NCBI GenBank assembly: GCA_022447665.1 | Contig: JAKVAQ010000017.1 | Location: 62,001-126,000, forward strand | Direction: 5' to 3' | DNA length: 64,000 nucleotides | Origin: Crocinitomicaceae bacterium | GTDB taxonomy: Bacteria > Bacteroidota > Bacteroidia > Flavobacteriales_D > Crocinitomicaceae | Shown: in pieces, positions 1 through 7,895 of the stretch | Layout of the letters: every line of letters begins with the position of its first letter | Numbering within the stretch: the first letter of the stretch is position 1 | The notes under the pieces: model-generated | Databases searched by the model: none | Seen by the model: the letters and a program-made list of their open reading frames with translations, nothing else | Told to the model about the DNA's origin: nothing | Position numbers and translations under genes: made by a program

Positions 1-57
1 GAAAAGAGTTTTCCTGAAGTAGAATTTGAGGAATGCAGGATTCATTTATCAGATTGA
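1..57 (+). CDS. C-terminal end of an unidentified protein (partial)
   Basis: An open frame enters from the left edge and ends with TGA at 55-57. Only 18 residues are visible, ending in ECRIHLSD, which is too little to name a family. A hairpin with a T-run follows at 94-126, which supports this being the true end of a plus-strand gene. Confidence 0.5.
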   Translation, partial: EKSFPEVEFEECRIHLSD

Positions 58-93
58 AATTGGTTCGACAATGCAATCATTGCGAGTATATTT

Positions 94-126
94 AGCCCTG
101 TAACGTAGAGTTGCAGGGCTTTTTAT
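94..126 (+). terminator. Rho-independent terminator
   Basis: The stem AGCCCTG/CAGGGCT (94-100 with 114-120) is followed by a T-rich run. It sits after the partial plus-strand gene and touches the 3' end of the minus-strand gene at 123, so it may serve both strands, although the T-run favours the plus strand. Confidence 0.75.
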
Positions 127-434
127 TGCATTAGTTCATTCAACCACGCCAATCCCTCTTCTTGAGTTGAGAAAATCCTCATTGGGAATTTTGGTTTAAA
201 AAATTTTGAAAAGAATTTTGCTAATAATCGATTCGGAAGACTATCAATAACAACAGCTGAGCCTTTTATTTTTTTATTCTGAACGATTGATGCTTCATTT
301 GAAAGAAATTTCTGAGCTTCATTAGTATAATTATTGAACCTGCCAGAAGTATCCATTAAACAGTAGATATCTCCATTTGAAGATAGTTCGATAAAAGCCC
401 GTTCTACCTGCTTTACATCTTCTAATTCCACCAC
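123..434 (-). CDS. DUF7793/STAS-like small protein
   Basis: A 103-residue protein read from a GTG at 432-434. It has the feel of the Bacteroidota STAS-like DUF7793 proteins: an alternating beta/alpha pattern, a central KGSAVVIDSLPNRLLAKFF segment and an ending in IFSTQEEGLAWLNEL. A second protein with the same plan lies at 37313-37705 (RPTRMFNDLKSAIAWL near its end). The frame stays open upstream to a stop at 519-521, and that stretch (ECSEIALLRSGILILKYKAD) looks like the missing first strands of the domain, but it holds no ATG, GTG or TTG. The native start may therefore have been lost, or an unusual start is used. Function unknown; STAS-like folds often act in protein-protein regulation. A decayed copy lies just upstream at 640-885. 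Confidence 0.5.
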   Translation of the reverse strand: MVELEDVKQVERAFIELSSNGDIYCLMDTSGRFNNYTNEAQKFLSNEASIVQNKKIKGSAVVIDSLPNRLLAKFFSKFFKPKFPMRIFSTQEEGLAWLNELMQ

Positions 435-639
435 GTAATCTGCTTTGTATTTAAGGATTAATATTCCAGAACGAAGTAATGCAATTTCCGAACATTCAAC
501 ATTTAGCTTCTTCGTAATTTAACACATTCCAAAAATAAATAGATCTTTTAAAACATTTAATTGGTTTTATAATGAAATCATTTTAAGTACAAAAAACCGC
601 ATAAAACGGGGCTCTCTATTATTTTAAAATCAATAGAGA

Positions 640-885
640 AATTAACCAATAATCTATTCGGAAAGCTATGATATACAATAGCTGAATCTCTATCTACCCT
701 CAACATTTGAGACCTCATTTTTGCAATTACTTATGCTGCCAGAAGTATCTATTAAATAGTAGATATTGTAATTTTCAAAGAGCTAAACAATCTTACTATA
801 TTACCGTAACGTCTTCAAATTCTCATTGACAAACAGGTTTGATTTCAAGTAATCTCATTCCTGAATACTTTAGATCAATTTCAGC
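640..885 (-). pseudogene. Degenerate second copy of the DUF7793-like gene
   Basis: Two blocks here closely resemble the intact gene at 123-434 in the same orientation and order. The block near 643-690 (AATAATCTATTCGGAAAGC) matches 223-275, and the block near 736-790 (CTGCCAGAAGTATCTATTAA) matches 338-385. The spacer between them is shortened, and frames are interrupted by stops and indels. The simplest reading is an old tandem duplication in which one copy decayed. No product is expected. Confidence 0.6.
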
Positions 886-1395
886 ACAACTGCACCTATG
901 CATTTCTTAACCATCACATTAAAAAATCAATTGTTGCTACTCATCATTCTCCTTAAATCAAGACCTGAAATACAGCGAACAAATAACAGAAGACTTCGCT
1001 ACACATGCATTTTACGTTTTGAAATTAAAATGAATTACTTCTTTATCCAATATTGTTTTGAACCCATTTGGAACTGTTATAATCTTCTGAATGATTTTCT
1101 ATCGTAGGACGATTAATGATATCTCTTTTTCTTAAGAATTCACTAAACATTTTTTTTAGCAATTTCTTTTCCATAGGATTCAGACAATCCGAGACTAACA
1201 ACATTTTAAAATTTTCTTTAAGAGTTTTCATAATTCTTTTTTTTGAAATATTGCTATTAAAATCGTACCAAACTCTTAAAACAATCTATTCAGTGGTTAT
1301 TATGCCAAAAACTCTGTCCCAAAATGGGATTGTTTTCCAATTTAAAGAAGATGAAAGCATCATCTCATAATATTTGGATTCGAAGCAATAGATTA
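886..1395. other. Gene-poor decayed stretch
   Basis: No convincing gene. A minus-strand frame at 1043-1231 would encode 62 residues beginning MKTLKENFKMLLVSDCLN. It is lysine-rich and could be a small real protein, but I recognise no family and it lies between two pseudogenes, so I do not call it. The stretch is AT-rich and probably represents eroded coding DNA. Confidence 0.4.
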
Positions 1396-1864
1396 ATGAA
1401 CCTAATAAAGGTTATTGGAATTGTTAAGGATCTTTTCTTTAATAACCGTGGAAGTACACGCGATTTATTTAACTCATCTTTACAGCTGTATAGGACTATA
1501 AGATGTAAATGAGATCTTGAACATCTTGATAAAGGACGAAGAAAATAGAATAAGAAAATTTCTAGATTTCCATACTGAAATGATGCTAGCAGATAAATCT
1601 ACCAAGGGATGTTTAATTACAAATCCTACCAGTGAATTATCACGCGACGAAGAAATTCAAGCTTTTCTATAGGACCATAATCAAGTAGTGCAATCATAAA
1701 TCACAGCGTCCCCAATTAAGAGTGAATACGCGGATCGAAGTGAAGCGATACCAGATGCCTTGATGATTCATTTCGCAGGAATAGGGTTAATTTCAAAATT
1801 CATAAAAGATAAGGATTGTTTCGACTCTTCTAACCGAGAGTTTTTAAAGATCTTCGAAAACTAA
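1396..1864 (+). pseudogene. Broken TetR-family transcriptional regulator
   Basis: Read from about 1519, one frame gives a TetR-type ligand-binding domain: STKGCLITNPTSELSRDEEI is the familiar 'GCLLxNxxxELA..D.EI' segment. It continues after two in-frame stops (TAG then TAA, about 1671-1700) into SEAIPDALMIHFAGIGLISK and ends at 1862-1864. Upstream, a different frame gives VKDLFFNNRGSTRDLFNSSL, which looks like the start of a TetR helix-turn-helix with most of the HTH deleted. With two stops, a frame change and a truncated DNA-binding domain it cannot make a working regulator. The intact gene may once have controlled the neighbouring Crp/DoxX genes; that is inference. Confidence 0.65.
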
Positions 1865-1910
1865 ATAATTCACTTCCTTAGAATTAGAATTCTATTACTT
1901 TTAGTGTTAA

Positions 1911-2405
1911 ATGACCACAATCGAAGTAAAAAAAGGGGACATTCTTCAACGTGCAGGAGAAAAATGCAAGTACGCTTATTATGTGAAAGAAGGCTTACTG
2001 CGAAGCTACACCATAGACAGCAAGGGGAAAGAACATGTTTATATGTTCGCTCCAGAGGGATGGTATATTTCTGACATTGATGCCCAAACTTTTGATGCAG
2101 CATCTGAATTATACATTGATGCCATTGAAGACTCTGTTTTAGAACGCACCCTAAGCTCAGAAATTCAATTGAGTAAAATGGAACTGAACCAAGAAGAGGC
2201 TTTAAGAATCTTTAAAAGAGCTTCTGTCTTGCAAAGAAGAATCATCATGCTCTTGAGTGCATCAGCCCGGGAGCGATATGAACATTTTATTCAAACCTAC
2301 AGCGATATTGTGGATCGCGCTCCCCAAAAAATGATTGCCACATATCTTGGGATCACTCCTGAGGCACTCAGTAAAATTCGAGGAGAAATTGCAAGGGGAA
2401 AATAG
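1911..2405 (+). CDS. Crp/Fnr-family transcriptional regulator
   Basis: 164 residues. The N-terminal half is a cyclic-nucleotide-binding-like beta-roll (VKKGDILQRAGEKCKYAYYVKEGLLRSY, about residues 6-33), then a long dimerisation helix, and a C-terminal helix-turn-helix ending PQKMIATYLGITPEALSKIRGEI, the typical recognition-helix pattern of this family in Bacteroidota. It is about 25 residues shorter than usual at the N-terminus; a stop codon immediately precedes the ATG, so the short form is what the sequence encodes. Such proteins often respond to redox or electrophile stress and control a neighbouring gene. The DoxX-like gene 75 bp downstream is a plausible target. Confidence 0.85.
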   Translation: MTTIEVKKGDILQRAGEKCKYAYYVKEGLLRSYTIDSKGKEHVYMFAPEGWYISDIDAQTFDAASELYIDAIEDSVLERTLSSEIQLSKMELNQEEALRIFKRASVLQRRIIMLLSASARERYEHFIQTYSDIVDRAPQKMIATYLGITPEALSKIRGEIARGK

Positions 2406-2447
2406 TCATTTCTTAATCTAGATTAATTTTTTGCTGATTTCTATACC

Positions 2448-2460
2448 AGAACTTTGTTCT
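2448..2460. promoter_or_regulatory. Short inverted repeat upstream of the DoxX-like gene
   Basis: AGAAC-TTT-GTTCT is a perfect 5-bp inverted repeat around a 3-base spacer, ending 20 bases before the ATG at 2481. Its position suits an operator for the Crp/Fnr-type regulator just upstream. Short palindromes are common in AT-rich DNA, so this is only a candidate. Confidence 0.3.
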
Positions 2461-2480
2461 ATAATTTTAAAACAGAAATC

Positions 2481-2864
2481 ATGAAAGCAAATAAAATCAT
2501 CTACTGGATTATAACAGGATTATTCTCATTTATGATATTAGCAGGAGCCTCATTCTACTTTATTGGTCACGACGAAGTGGTATTATCCTTTATAGCATTG
2601 GGCTATTCACCAGCTATAATTTACCCGCTAGCAGTTGCTAAAATATTGGGGATTATCGCTATCACAACTAAAAAATCAAAGATTTTGAAGAACTTGGCCT
2701 ACTTAGGTTTCGCAACTAATTTGACTTTAGCGGTAATCGCTCACCTATCGGTGGGAGACGGAGAACAAGGTGGAGCTTTAATGGGCTTAGCCTTATTGGT
2801 TGGTTCAATTTTCTTTGAATGGCGAATGAATACATCGAAAGAATTAGCCTTAGCGACAAAGTAA
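2481..2864 (+). CDS. DoxX-like membrane protein
   Basis: 127 residues with four hydrophobic segments (IIYWIITGLFSFMILAGASF, the SFIALGYSPAIIYPLAVAKI region, LAYLGFATNLTLAVIAHLS and ALMGLALLVGSIFFEW), the layout of the DoxX-like (DoxX_2) family. These are small inner-membrane proteins of poorly defined role, often beside stress regulators. I chose the ATG at 2481 (MKANKIIYW) over an in-frame TTG at 2454, because the latter adds only an untypical leader. It follows the Crp/Fnr regulator in the same direction and is closed by a hairpin at 2872-2904. Confidence 0.8.
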   Translation: MKANKIIYWIITGLFSFMILAGASFYFIGHDEVVLSFIALGYSPAIIYPLAVAKILGIIAITTKKSKILKNLAYLGFATNLTLAVIAHLSVGDGEQGGALMGLALLVGSIFFEWRMNTSKELALATK

Positions 2865-2871
2865 AAAGATG

Positions 2872-2904
2872 AAAAAAGCCTTGATTAAATCGGGGCTTTT
2901 TTAT
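2872..2904 (+). terminator. Rho-independent terminator
   Basis: AAAAAAGCC (2872-2880) pairs with GGCTTTTTT (2894-2902), giving a hairpin with a T-run 8 bases after the DoxX-like stop codon. Confidence 0.75.
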
Positions 2905-2934
2905 TTTCTTCCAGTTCATTCCTATCTTAATTCA

Positions 2935-3462
2935 ATGAATCTTCAACCTAAAATCCACGCCTCATTTAAAACCGACCGTTTATCGGTAATGCCTTTAAGT
3001 AGTGATCTAAATCTGGAATTACTCGCTCTAGAGACGAAAACGATATTGTCTCCAGAAGTTACAAAAGCATTACCGTCTGGCTGGCAAAATATTGATTCAA
3101 ACGATAAGGCAGCTGCATGGATTGAAGACAGACTTGGTGAAAGTATAGTTTTGTTGATTCATTCACAGGATGACGCTGATCTATTAGGTTTCATATTCCT
3201 CTATATGGATGATGATTCAACTGAAAATTCTATCGTGATACGCTTTGGTTATTTATTGAGAGAGGGAAACTGGGGAAAAGGAATTGGAACTGAAGTAATG
3301 AGAGGATTTATTCAATGGTCAAAAGAAACCAATTACATTAAATCGATTTCTGGTGGTGTTGAAAAATCAAATATCGGCTCGATTAAAGTTCTGGAAAAAG
3401 TGGGGTTTATAAAATCTAATGAAGAAACGGAAGATACACTCTTCTACTCCTATTCTTTCTGA
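2935..3462 (+). CDS. GNAT-family N-acetyltransferase (RimJ/RimL-like)
   Basis: 175 residues. The opening FKTDRLSVMPLSSD matches the 'TERLxLRPL' start of RimJ/RimL-type acetyltransferases. The acetyl-CoA-binding motif A appears as FGYLLREGNWGKGIGTEVM, and the C-terminal VEKSNIGSIKVLEKVGFIK is the classic 'N..S..vleK.GF' motif. The ATG at 2935 is preferred because earlier in-frame codons read through the upstream terminator. The acetylated substrate cannot be read from sequence. The gene stands alone and meets the convergent gene ending at 3471. Confidence 0.85.
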   Translation: MNLQPKIHASFKTDRLSVMPLSSDLNLELLALETKTILSPEVTKALPSGWQNIDSNDKAAAWIEDRLGESIVLLIHSQDDADLLGFIFLYMDDDSTENSIVIRFGYLLREGNWGKGIGTEVMRGFIQWSKETNYIKSISGGVEKSNIGSIKVLEKVGFIKSNEETEDTLFYSYSF

Positions 3463-3470
3463 TTAGAATT

Positions 3471-4775
3471 TCAATCAGCAAGTTGTTCCGAAATCCAATC
3501 CAAATTATCCTCAATAGATTCTAAACTTTTTTCTGGATAAAGGCTGTACCATAAAAAACTTTGTTGCCAGTATAACTTATGTCTTTCTATATTTTCATTC
3601 CAATTGGATATAATAGCTTTTGACTTTTCTTTAATAATACTTGACAAATGAGCTTTTAACTTAGAAAAAAACGTTGAATTACTCAGCACAGCTTTATAGT
3701 AAGAGAGAACTGTACTGCTTCTATCCAAAACCGCGTGATTATAAGTAATTAAGGCATCCTTTAGGTCATCTTTATTATACAAAGGATTAAACACAGGTTC
3801 TCGACTAATTGCTGGATAGAACTTCATAGTGATCGTGTCTAAATACATATGAAAATTTGCCGGGTAACATTCGTGTCCAGAAAACCCATAAATCGCTTTC
3901 ACCGCAAAATAATTCAAAAGATATTCCTCTTCTGAAACACTCAATACATACTCTGAATTATTCTCGTCAATAGCTTTTTGAAATTGCATGTATTCATCCT
4001 TAAATCGGATATTATTTAGTTCATCCTTATCAATGTCAACATCATTTGACATTGCCGAAATACCTGACTTATGTACTCCTACCTCTTGTAATATTTTGTT
4101 GTTAGATTGGTTAGAGGTAGCCAAATCATTAAACTCTAAAAAATAAAGATGTTCTAGATTACCGTTCATTGAAACTTTAACCATTTCATTCCGTTTAGCT
4201 CTGAGCAATTGGAAATTCTCTTCCATAAAAACCAAGTGATCATTCTTCTCTTTTATGCGTTGATATATAATAAACCTCAACTTTGAAACTCTATAATACT
4301 CTTTTAACTCATCTCCTTTTACCTGAAAGGAAAAGTTCTCACCATAATGGTGGTTATCTGGCAACTTTCCATGGCTTCGGATTTTAACTTTAAATGTTCC
4401 CGAAGGAGTAGTAATCATGGCTTTTTGCCATTTTCTGTTTTCGATGTAATACTCTTGGCCTTTTTCAGAATAGGTTACACCATCAAATCCCTCCTCATAT
4501 CCTTTCCACAGATCATTAAAATAATCTTGAACATCATCATCAAACGACACAGAATAAAACGGAATATCGAGCGAATCAACAACCTCCTGATTTAAAAGAT
4601 CATTGGGATTTTGACCCTTAAATGAACTCTTTTCTATAATGCGAGATGCCTTAATCCTAAAAAAGTCAAGATAACTATAGTTTGTGTTTCCATAGGGAAT
4701 AAACTCCGACACAAAAAGCAATAGAACAAAAATAATTAAGGCGTAAAAACACCATTTAATAAGTCTTTTGAACAT
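3471..4775 (-). CDS. Membrane-anchored CotH-kinase-like protein
   Basis: 434 residues with one N-terminal hydrophobic segment (WCFYALIIFVLLLFVSEFI, about residues 8-26), so probably anchored in or exported across the inner membrane. TFKVKIRSHGKLPDNHHYGE followed by FSFQVKG resembles the 'VKvRlKGdlpDH....kwSFrik' start of bacterial CotH-kinase-like proteins. The later FHMYLDTITMKFYPAISREP resembles the region that shapes the active-site end of that fold. CotH-type proteins can act as atypical protein kinases, but I cannot point to a full catalytic set here. It is a single gene convergent with the acetyltransferase; there is no obvious partner. Confidence 0.5.
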   Translation of the reverse strand: MFKRLIKWCFYALIIFVLLLFVSEFIPYGNTNYSYLDFFRIKASRIIEKSSFKGQNPNDLLNQEVVDSLDIPFYSVSFDDDVQDYFNDLWKGYEEGFDGVTYSEKGQEYYIENRKWQKAMITTPSGTFKVKIRSHGKLPDNHHYGENFSFQVKGDELKEYYRVSKLRFIIYQRIKEKNDHLVFMEENFQLLRAKRNEMVKVSMNGNLEHLYFLEFNDLATSNQSNNKILQEVGVHKSGISAMSNDVDIDKDELNNIRFKDEYMQFQKAIDENNSEYVLSVSEEEYLLNYFAVKAIYGFSGHECYPANFHMYLDTITMKFYPAISREPVFNPLYNKDDLKDALITYNHAVLDRSSTVLSYYKAVLSNSTFFSKLKAHLSSIIKEKSKAIISNWNENIERHKLYWQQSFLWYSLYPEKSLESIEDNLDWISEQLAD

Positions 4776-4847
4776 AATTTAAACTTCCATACTAAGATAT
4801 AAAAACTTAAATCATTGAACTAAGAGCAACTTTAGAAAGTAAGATCA

Positions 4848-5654
4848 TCAATAATCCCTCAATACAGATTTTACCATATTCATTTTAGAGAGTTCACCGC
4901 TTGACAAAAACTTAATGGTCTTTAGTTCTTTAAGTTTCAAAAGCTTAAAGATCTCTTTCGGTTGGTGTCCTTTATCGCTCAACTTCATCACATCTTTAAC
5001 GAAGTCCTCTAGGAAATCAAGTTTCTCTTTCAACTTTACCTTACCGTTTGTTAGCTGGGGATTATGGCTGCAAAACATGACATCAAAATCCAACTCTAAA
5101 ATCCTATTTATCGATTCGATTTGTTCTTTGATACTCTCGGTGGTGATGTAATATCCTATTCTCGAATTAATATATAAATCAGCCGAAAACAACCATCGTT
5201 TGTTCGGCTCATACAACGCCAGCATATCAGCTGCATGTCCTGGTATTGGGATTAATTGAAATTCATAATTCTCAGTTTTGAACGTACCCTCCAATGGAAT
5301 TAAATCATGGTATGGCCCTCGAATACCCCAATACAGTTTTTGAGCAAAGGTCAAAGGAGGTGGGTCTTTCATGTATTGCGCGCAAAGTGTAGAACTATAA
5401 ACTTTACAATTGAATTTTCGCTGTAGCTCAGGTATGTTACCCGAATGATCTTCGTGGTGATGGGTAATAAAGATCTGTTTTACTGGTAAACCATCAACAG
5501 CTTTTAATACATCTTTTCTTTTTCTGGGATGACCTGTATCGATTAATAAACCATCAACATAATAAATATGCGAATAAGCCCTCGACTGCCCCATTAATGA
5601 AGTTGGAAATCGAAGTCCAAGAACCTCTTTGTATGTAAACCTATTCTCGTTCAT
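4848..5654 (-). CDS. MBL-fold metallo-hydrolase
   Basis: 268 residues. The zinc-binding motif HxHxDH is present as THHHEDHSG (H65, H67, D69, H70). A further metal histidine is in PIPGHAADM, a bridging aspartate in FSADLYI, and a last histidine in MFCSHNPQL. This full ligand set indicates an active metallo-beta-lactamase-fold hydrolase of the glyoxalase II/lactonase type; the substrate is not predictable. It begins directly after the oxyR stop codon (5655), so the two are very likely cotranscribed, which would place it in a peroxide response (inference). Confidence 0.85.
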   Translation of the reverse strand: MNENRFTYKEVLGLRFPTSLMGQSRAYSHIYYVDGLLIDTGHPRKRKDVLKAVDGLPVKQIFITHHHEDHSGNIPELQRKFNCKVYSSTLCAQYMKDPPPLTFAQKLYWGIRGPYHDLIPLEGTFKTENYEFQLIPIPGHAADMLALYEPNKRWLFSADLYINSRIGYYITTESIKEQIESINRILELDFDVMFCSHNPQLTNGKVKLKEKLDFLEDFVKDVMKLSDKGHQPKEIFKLLKLKELKTIKFLSSGELSKMNMVKSVLRDY

Positions 5655-6596
5655 TTATCTTAATCCTACAATTCTAAGATCTTTATTCTTATATTTTTTA
5701 GTTGTAAGAAGAGGTTCAATTTCTCCTTTTATAAAACGAGCCAAATAATTCACCGATGTTGATTTTTGAGAAGGCCCGTAGGAAACAATACTCACCTCAC
5801 GCACCGGAATTGGCTTTTTAAATGAATTGGTTTTTTTTCTTTTTTCCTTGGACATATCCAAATAATAGAGTTCCGGAATCAAGGTATGACCTCCAAAAGA
5901 GTCCACTATTGAAAGCAAAGTCTCAAATGAGTTTCCTTCGAAAGAGAGGTTCTCTACTTCGTTACTCTTCTTTTGCAATCCACAAAGTGTTACTACTTGA
6001 TCACGAAAACAATGCCCCTCCTCCAACAACCAAATCTTATCATCCAGCAAATCCTCATTCAATAAAAACTCCTTCTTTTCACTTTCAGAACCATAAACCA
6101 TCATCGGCTCATAGTACAATATTTCCTCCTCGATATTTGGATCGTTTAAAGGTGTTGCGGCAATACCCAAATCAATCTCCTTTCGTTTTAACGCTCTAAT
6201 AATTTCATCAGTGGTAATTTCCTTTACTTTGACTTGTAAATTGGGATTAGCATCTATTAATGCTGGAAGAATTCGAGATAGTAAGTTATTTGCTATTGTT
6301 GGGATAACCCCAATTATGATCTCCCCATGTATCTCATTAGGGTCCGTATTTCCAATTGTATGAATAGTATTTCGTTCGGCCAATATTGTTTTTGCCTTTT
6401 CGATCACTTCTTTACCAAGATCAGTGGATGTTATAGGTTTTCTAGATCTATCGAAAATTTGAAAACCTAATTCATTCTCTAACTTAATGATCATAGCACT
6501 CAATGTGGCTTGGGTCACATTACACGAATAGGCGGCTGCTGAAAACATTTGATGCTCGTCAACAGCAATAATATATTCCAGTTGTTGAAAATTCAT
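5655..6596 (-). CDS. oxyR: OxyR, LysR-type peroxide-sensing regulator
   Basis: 313 residues. The N-terminal winged helix-turn-helix is clear (MNFQQLEYIIAVDEH, then CNVTQATLSAMIIKLENELG). In the sensor domain, LLEEGHCFRDQVVTLCG aligns with the redox-switch segment of E. coli OxyR. C196 and C205 are nine residues apart, the same spacing as C199 and C208 there, so peroxide sensing through a disulfide is strongly suggested. It is divergent from ahpC, with a matching operator between them (6598-6612), and upstream of a cotranscribed MBL hydrolase. The operator almost touches its own start codon, suggesting autoregulation. Confidence 0.95.
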   Translation of the reverse strand: MNFQQLEYIIAVDEHQMFSAAAYSCNVTQATLSAMIIKLENELGFQIFDRSRKPITSTDLGKEVIEKAKTILAERNTIHTIGNTDPNEIHGEIIIGVIPTIANNLLSRILPALIDANPNLQVKVKEITTDEIIRALKRKEIDLGIAATPLNDPNIEEEILYYEPMMVYGSESEKKEFLLNEDLLDDKIWLLEEGHCFRDQVVTLCGLQKKSNEVENLSFEGNSFETLLSIVDSFGGHTLIPELYYLDMSKEKRKKTNSFKKPIPVREVSIVSYGPSQKSTSVNYLARFIKGEIEPLLTTKKYKNKDLRIVGLR

Positions 6597-6597
6597 T

Positions 6598-6634
6598 ATA
6601 GATATTATCTATTAAAGATATAATTTATTTCGTT
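6598..6634. promoter_or_regulatory. OxyR operator between oxyR and ahpC
   Basis: ATAGATATTATCTAT at 6598-6612 fits every fixed position of the OxyR half-site consensus ATAGnTnnnAnCTAT and is a 7-bp-arm palindrome. Exactly seven bases later a weaker second half-site begins (6620-6634, ATAATTTATTTCGTT, 6 of 10 consensus positions), which is the spacing OxyR tetramers use. The position between oxyR and the peroxiredoxin gene is as expected. Confidence 0.7.
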
Positions 6635-6656
6635 TTTATCTAACACAAGTAGTCGG

Positions 6657-6664
6657 TAAATTTG
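6657..6664 (+). promoter_or_regulatory. Candidate -7 element for ahpC
   Basis: TAAATTTG fits the Bacteroidota -7 consensus TAnnTTTG, 28 bases before the ahpC ATG. No TTTG-type -33 element is seen at the usual distance, which suits an activator-dependent promoter with OxyR bound just upstream. Confidence 0.55.
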
Positions 6665-6692
6665 TTCTGTATTAAATCTTAAAAACAAAAAA

Positions 6693-7331
6693 ATGACATT
6701 AGTAGGAAGACAATTCCCATCAATCAAAGTAAACTCGATCAACAATCTTGGTGAAGAGAAAATGATCGACATTAACGCATTAGCGAAAGAGCATAAGTCA
6801 AAGGTCTTATTATTCTGGTACCCGAAAGATTTCACTTTTGTTTGCCCTACAGAAATCCACGCATTTCAAAATCGATTACAAGATTTTAAAGACAGAAACA
6901 CCATGGTTATTGGAGCTTCATGCGACACTAACGAAGTACATTTTGCTTGGTTAAACACAGCAAAAGATGATGGTGGAATCGAAGGAGTTGAGTTTCCATT
7001 AATTGCAGACACTAATAGAAATTTGTCAGAGGCGTTAGGCGTATTGGATTCAACAAACGAATCTTGGAACGAAGAAACTGACTCACCTCAACGCGAAGGA
7101 GATTACGTAACGTATAGAGCAACTTATTTAATTGATGAAGAAGGACAAGTCTTTCATGAAGGAATCAACCATATGCCTTTAGGAAGAAACGTAGATGAAT
7201 TCTTAAGATTAATTGATGCGTTCACACACGTTCAAGAAAAAGGAGAAGTATGTCCTGCAAATTGGACTGAAGGAGACGACGCAATGAATGCTGACAGAGC
7301 TGGAGTTGCTGAGTATTTAAAGAATCACTAA
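6693..7331 (+). CDS. ahpC: Peroxiredoxin (AhpC/TSA family, 2-Cys)
   Basis: 212 residues. The peroxidatic site is FTFVCPTE with C51, and the resolving cysteine is in GEVCPANW (C187), so this is a typical 2-Cys peroxiredoxin reducing H2O2 and organic peroxides in the cytoplasm. There is a moderate insertion (STNESWNEETDSPQREGD) between the fold core strands. No ahpF flavoprotein follows; instead a thioredoxin-like gene starts 10 bases downstream and is the likely reductant (inference from context). It is the first gene of an operon with thioredoxin, DUF6952 and the broken dps, under the OxyR operator. Confidence 0.95.
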   Translation: MTLVGRQFPSIKVNSINNLGEEKMIDINALAKEHKSKVLLFWYPKDFTFVCPTEIHAFQNRLQDFKDRNTMVIGASCDTNEVHFAWLNTAKDDGGIEGVEFPLIADTNRNLSEALGVLDSTNESWNEETDSPQREGDYVTYRATYLIDEEGQVFHEGINHMPLGRNVDEFLRLIDAFTHVQEKGEVCPANWTEGDDAMNADRAGVAEYLKNH

Positions 7332-7341
7332 AAAGAAAGTA

Positions 7342-7653
7342 ATGTTTACAGAATTAAAAACAGATACTTTAAAAGAAGAAATTAATGAAGGTATAAGCAT
7401 CGTCCAGTATTCGGCTGGATGGTGCGGAAACTGCCGCATGATGAAACCTTCTTTTAAACGTATGGGAGAAGAAAGCGAAGACAAAAAGTTCATCGTTATT
7501 GACGCTGAAAAAAATCCAGAATCTAGAAAACTAGCGACAGTAAATAACTTACCAACCTTCGCCATATTTAAAGATGGAGAGTTCGTTGAACAAATTCAAA
7601 CGAATAAAATTCCAACACTGAAAACTTTTATTGATGAGACTACCGGTAATTAA
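7342..7653 (+). CDS. Thioredoxin-family protein
   Basis: 103 residues with the active-site motif WCGNC (C28 and C31 in SAGWCGNCRMMKPSF) and the cis-proline segment NNLPTFAIFKDGE. CGNC differs from the classical CGPC and should shift the redox potential. It lies in the peroxiredoxin operon and is the natural candidate to reduce AhpC, since no AhpF is encoded nearby. Its 3' end overlaps the next gene by 20 bases, pointing to translational coupling. Confidence 0.9.
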   Translation: MFTELKTDTLKEEINEGISIVQYSAGWCGNCRMMKPSFKRMGEESEDKKFIVIDAEKNPESRKLATVNNLPTFAIFKDGEFVEQIQTNKIPTLKTFIDETTGN

Positions 7654-7894
7654 ACGAGTGAATAGTTTCATACAGGAGCACGATCAGGACTATATTGAAA
7701 AAACGATAGAAGTCCTAGAATACATTTGTGAAAGTAGAGGAATCAAAGATGAAGAATTAGACACCATTGGAGAGTTACTTTCTAATATGTATGGCGCCCT
7801 TGAAGTGAATAAAGACATTAAAAGTGGAACACCTGAGCGAGAAGCACTCAACGCTTTTATGCAAAGAGTACTTGGCTCAATAGACAAAGAATAA
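7634..7894 (+). CDS. DUF6952-family small protein
   Basis: 86 residues, beginning MRLPVIKRVNSFIQEHDQDY. This and the C-terminal ELLSNMYGALEV...EALNAFMQRVLGSIDK match what I know of DUF6952, a small helical family that in Flavobacteriia follows thioredoxin and AhpC genes. Function unknown. I chose the ATG at 7634 because the family starts MKLPVIK; a TTG sits one codon earlier. It overlaps the thioredoxin gene and ends 1 base before the dps start, so it is firmly inside the antioxidant operon. Confidence 0.8.
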   Translation: MRLPVIKRVNSFIQEHDQDYIEKTIEVLEYICESRGIKDEELDTIGELLSNMYGALEVNKDIKSGTPEREALNAFMQRVLGSIDKE

Positions 7895-7895
7895 A

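Noticed and set aside
1043-1231. A 62-codon minus-strand frame in the decayed region
   Set aside because: Lysine-rich, no known family, and flanked by pseudogenes; left as uncertain in the feature list.
5822-6199. A 125-codon plus-strand frame opposite oxyR
   Set aside because: It lies wholly inside oxyR, whose protein is certain; composition is that of an antisense shadow.
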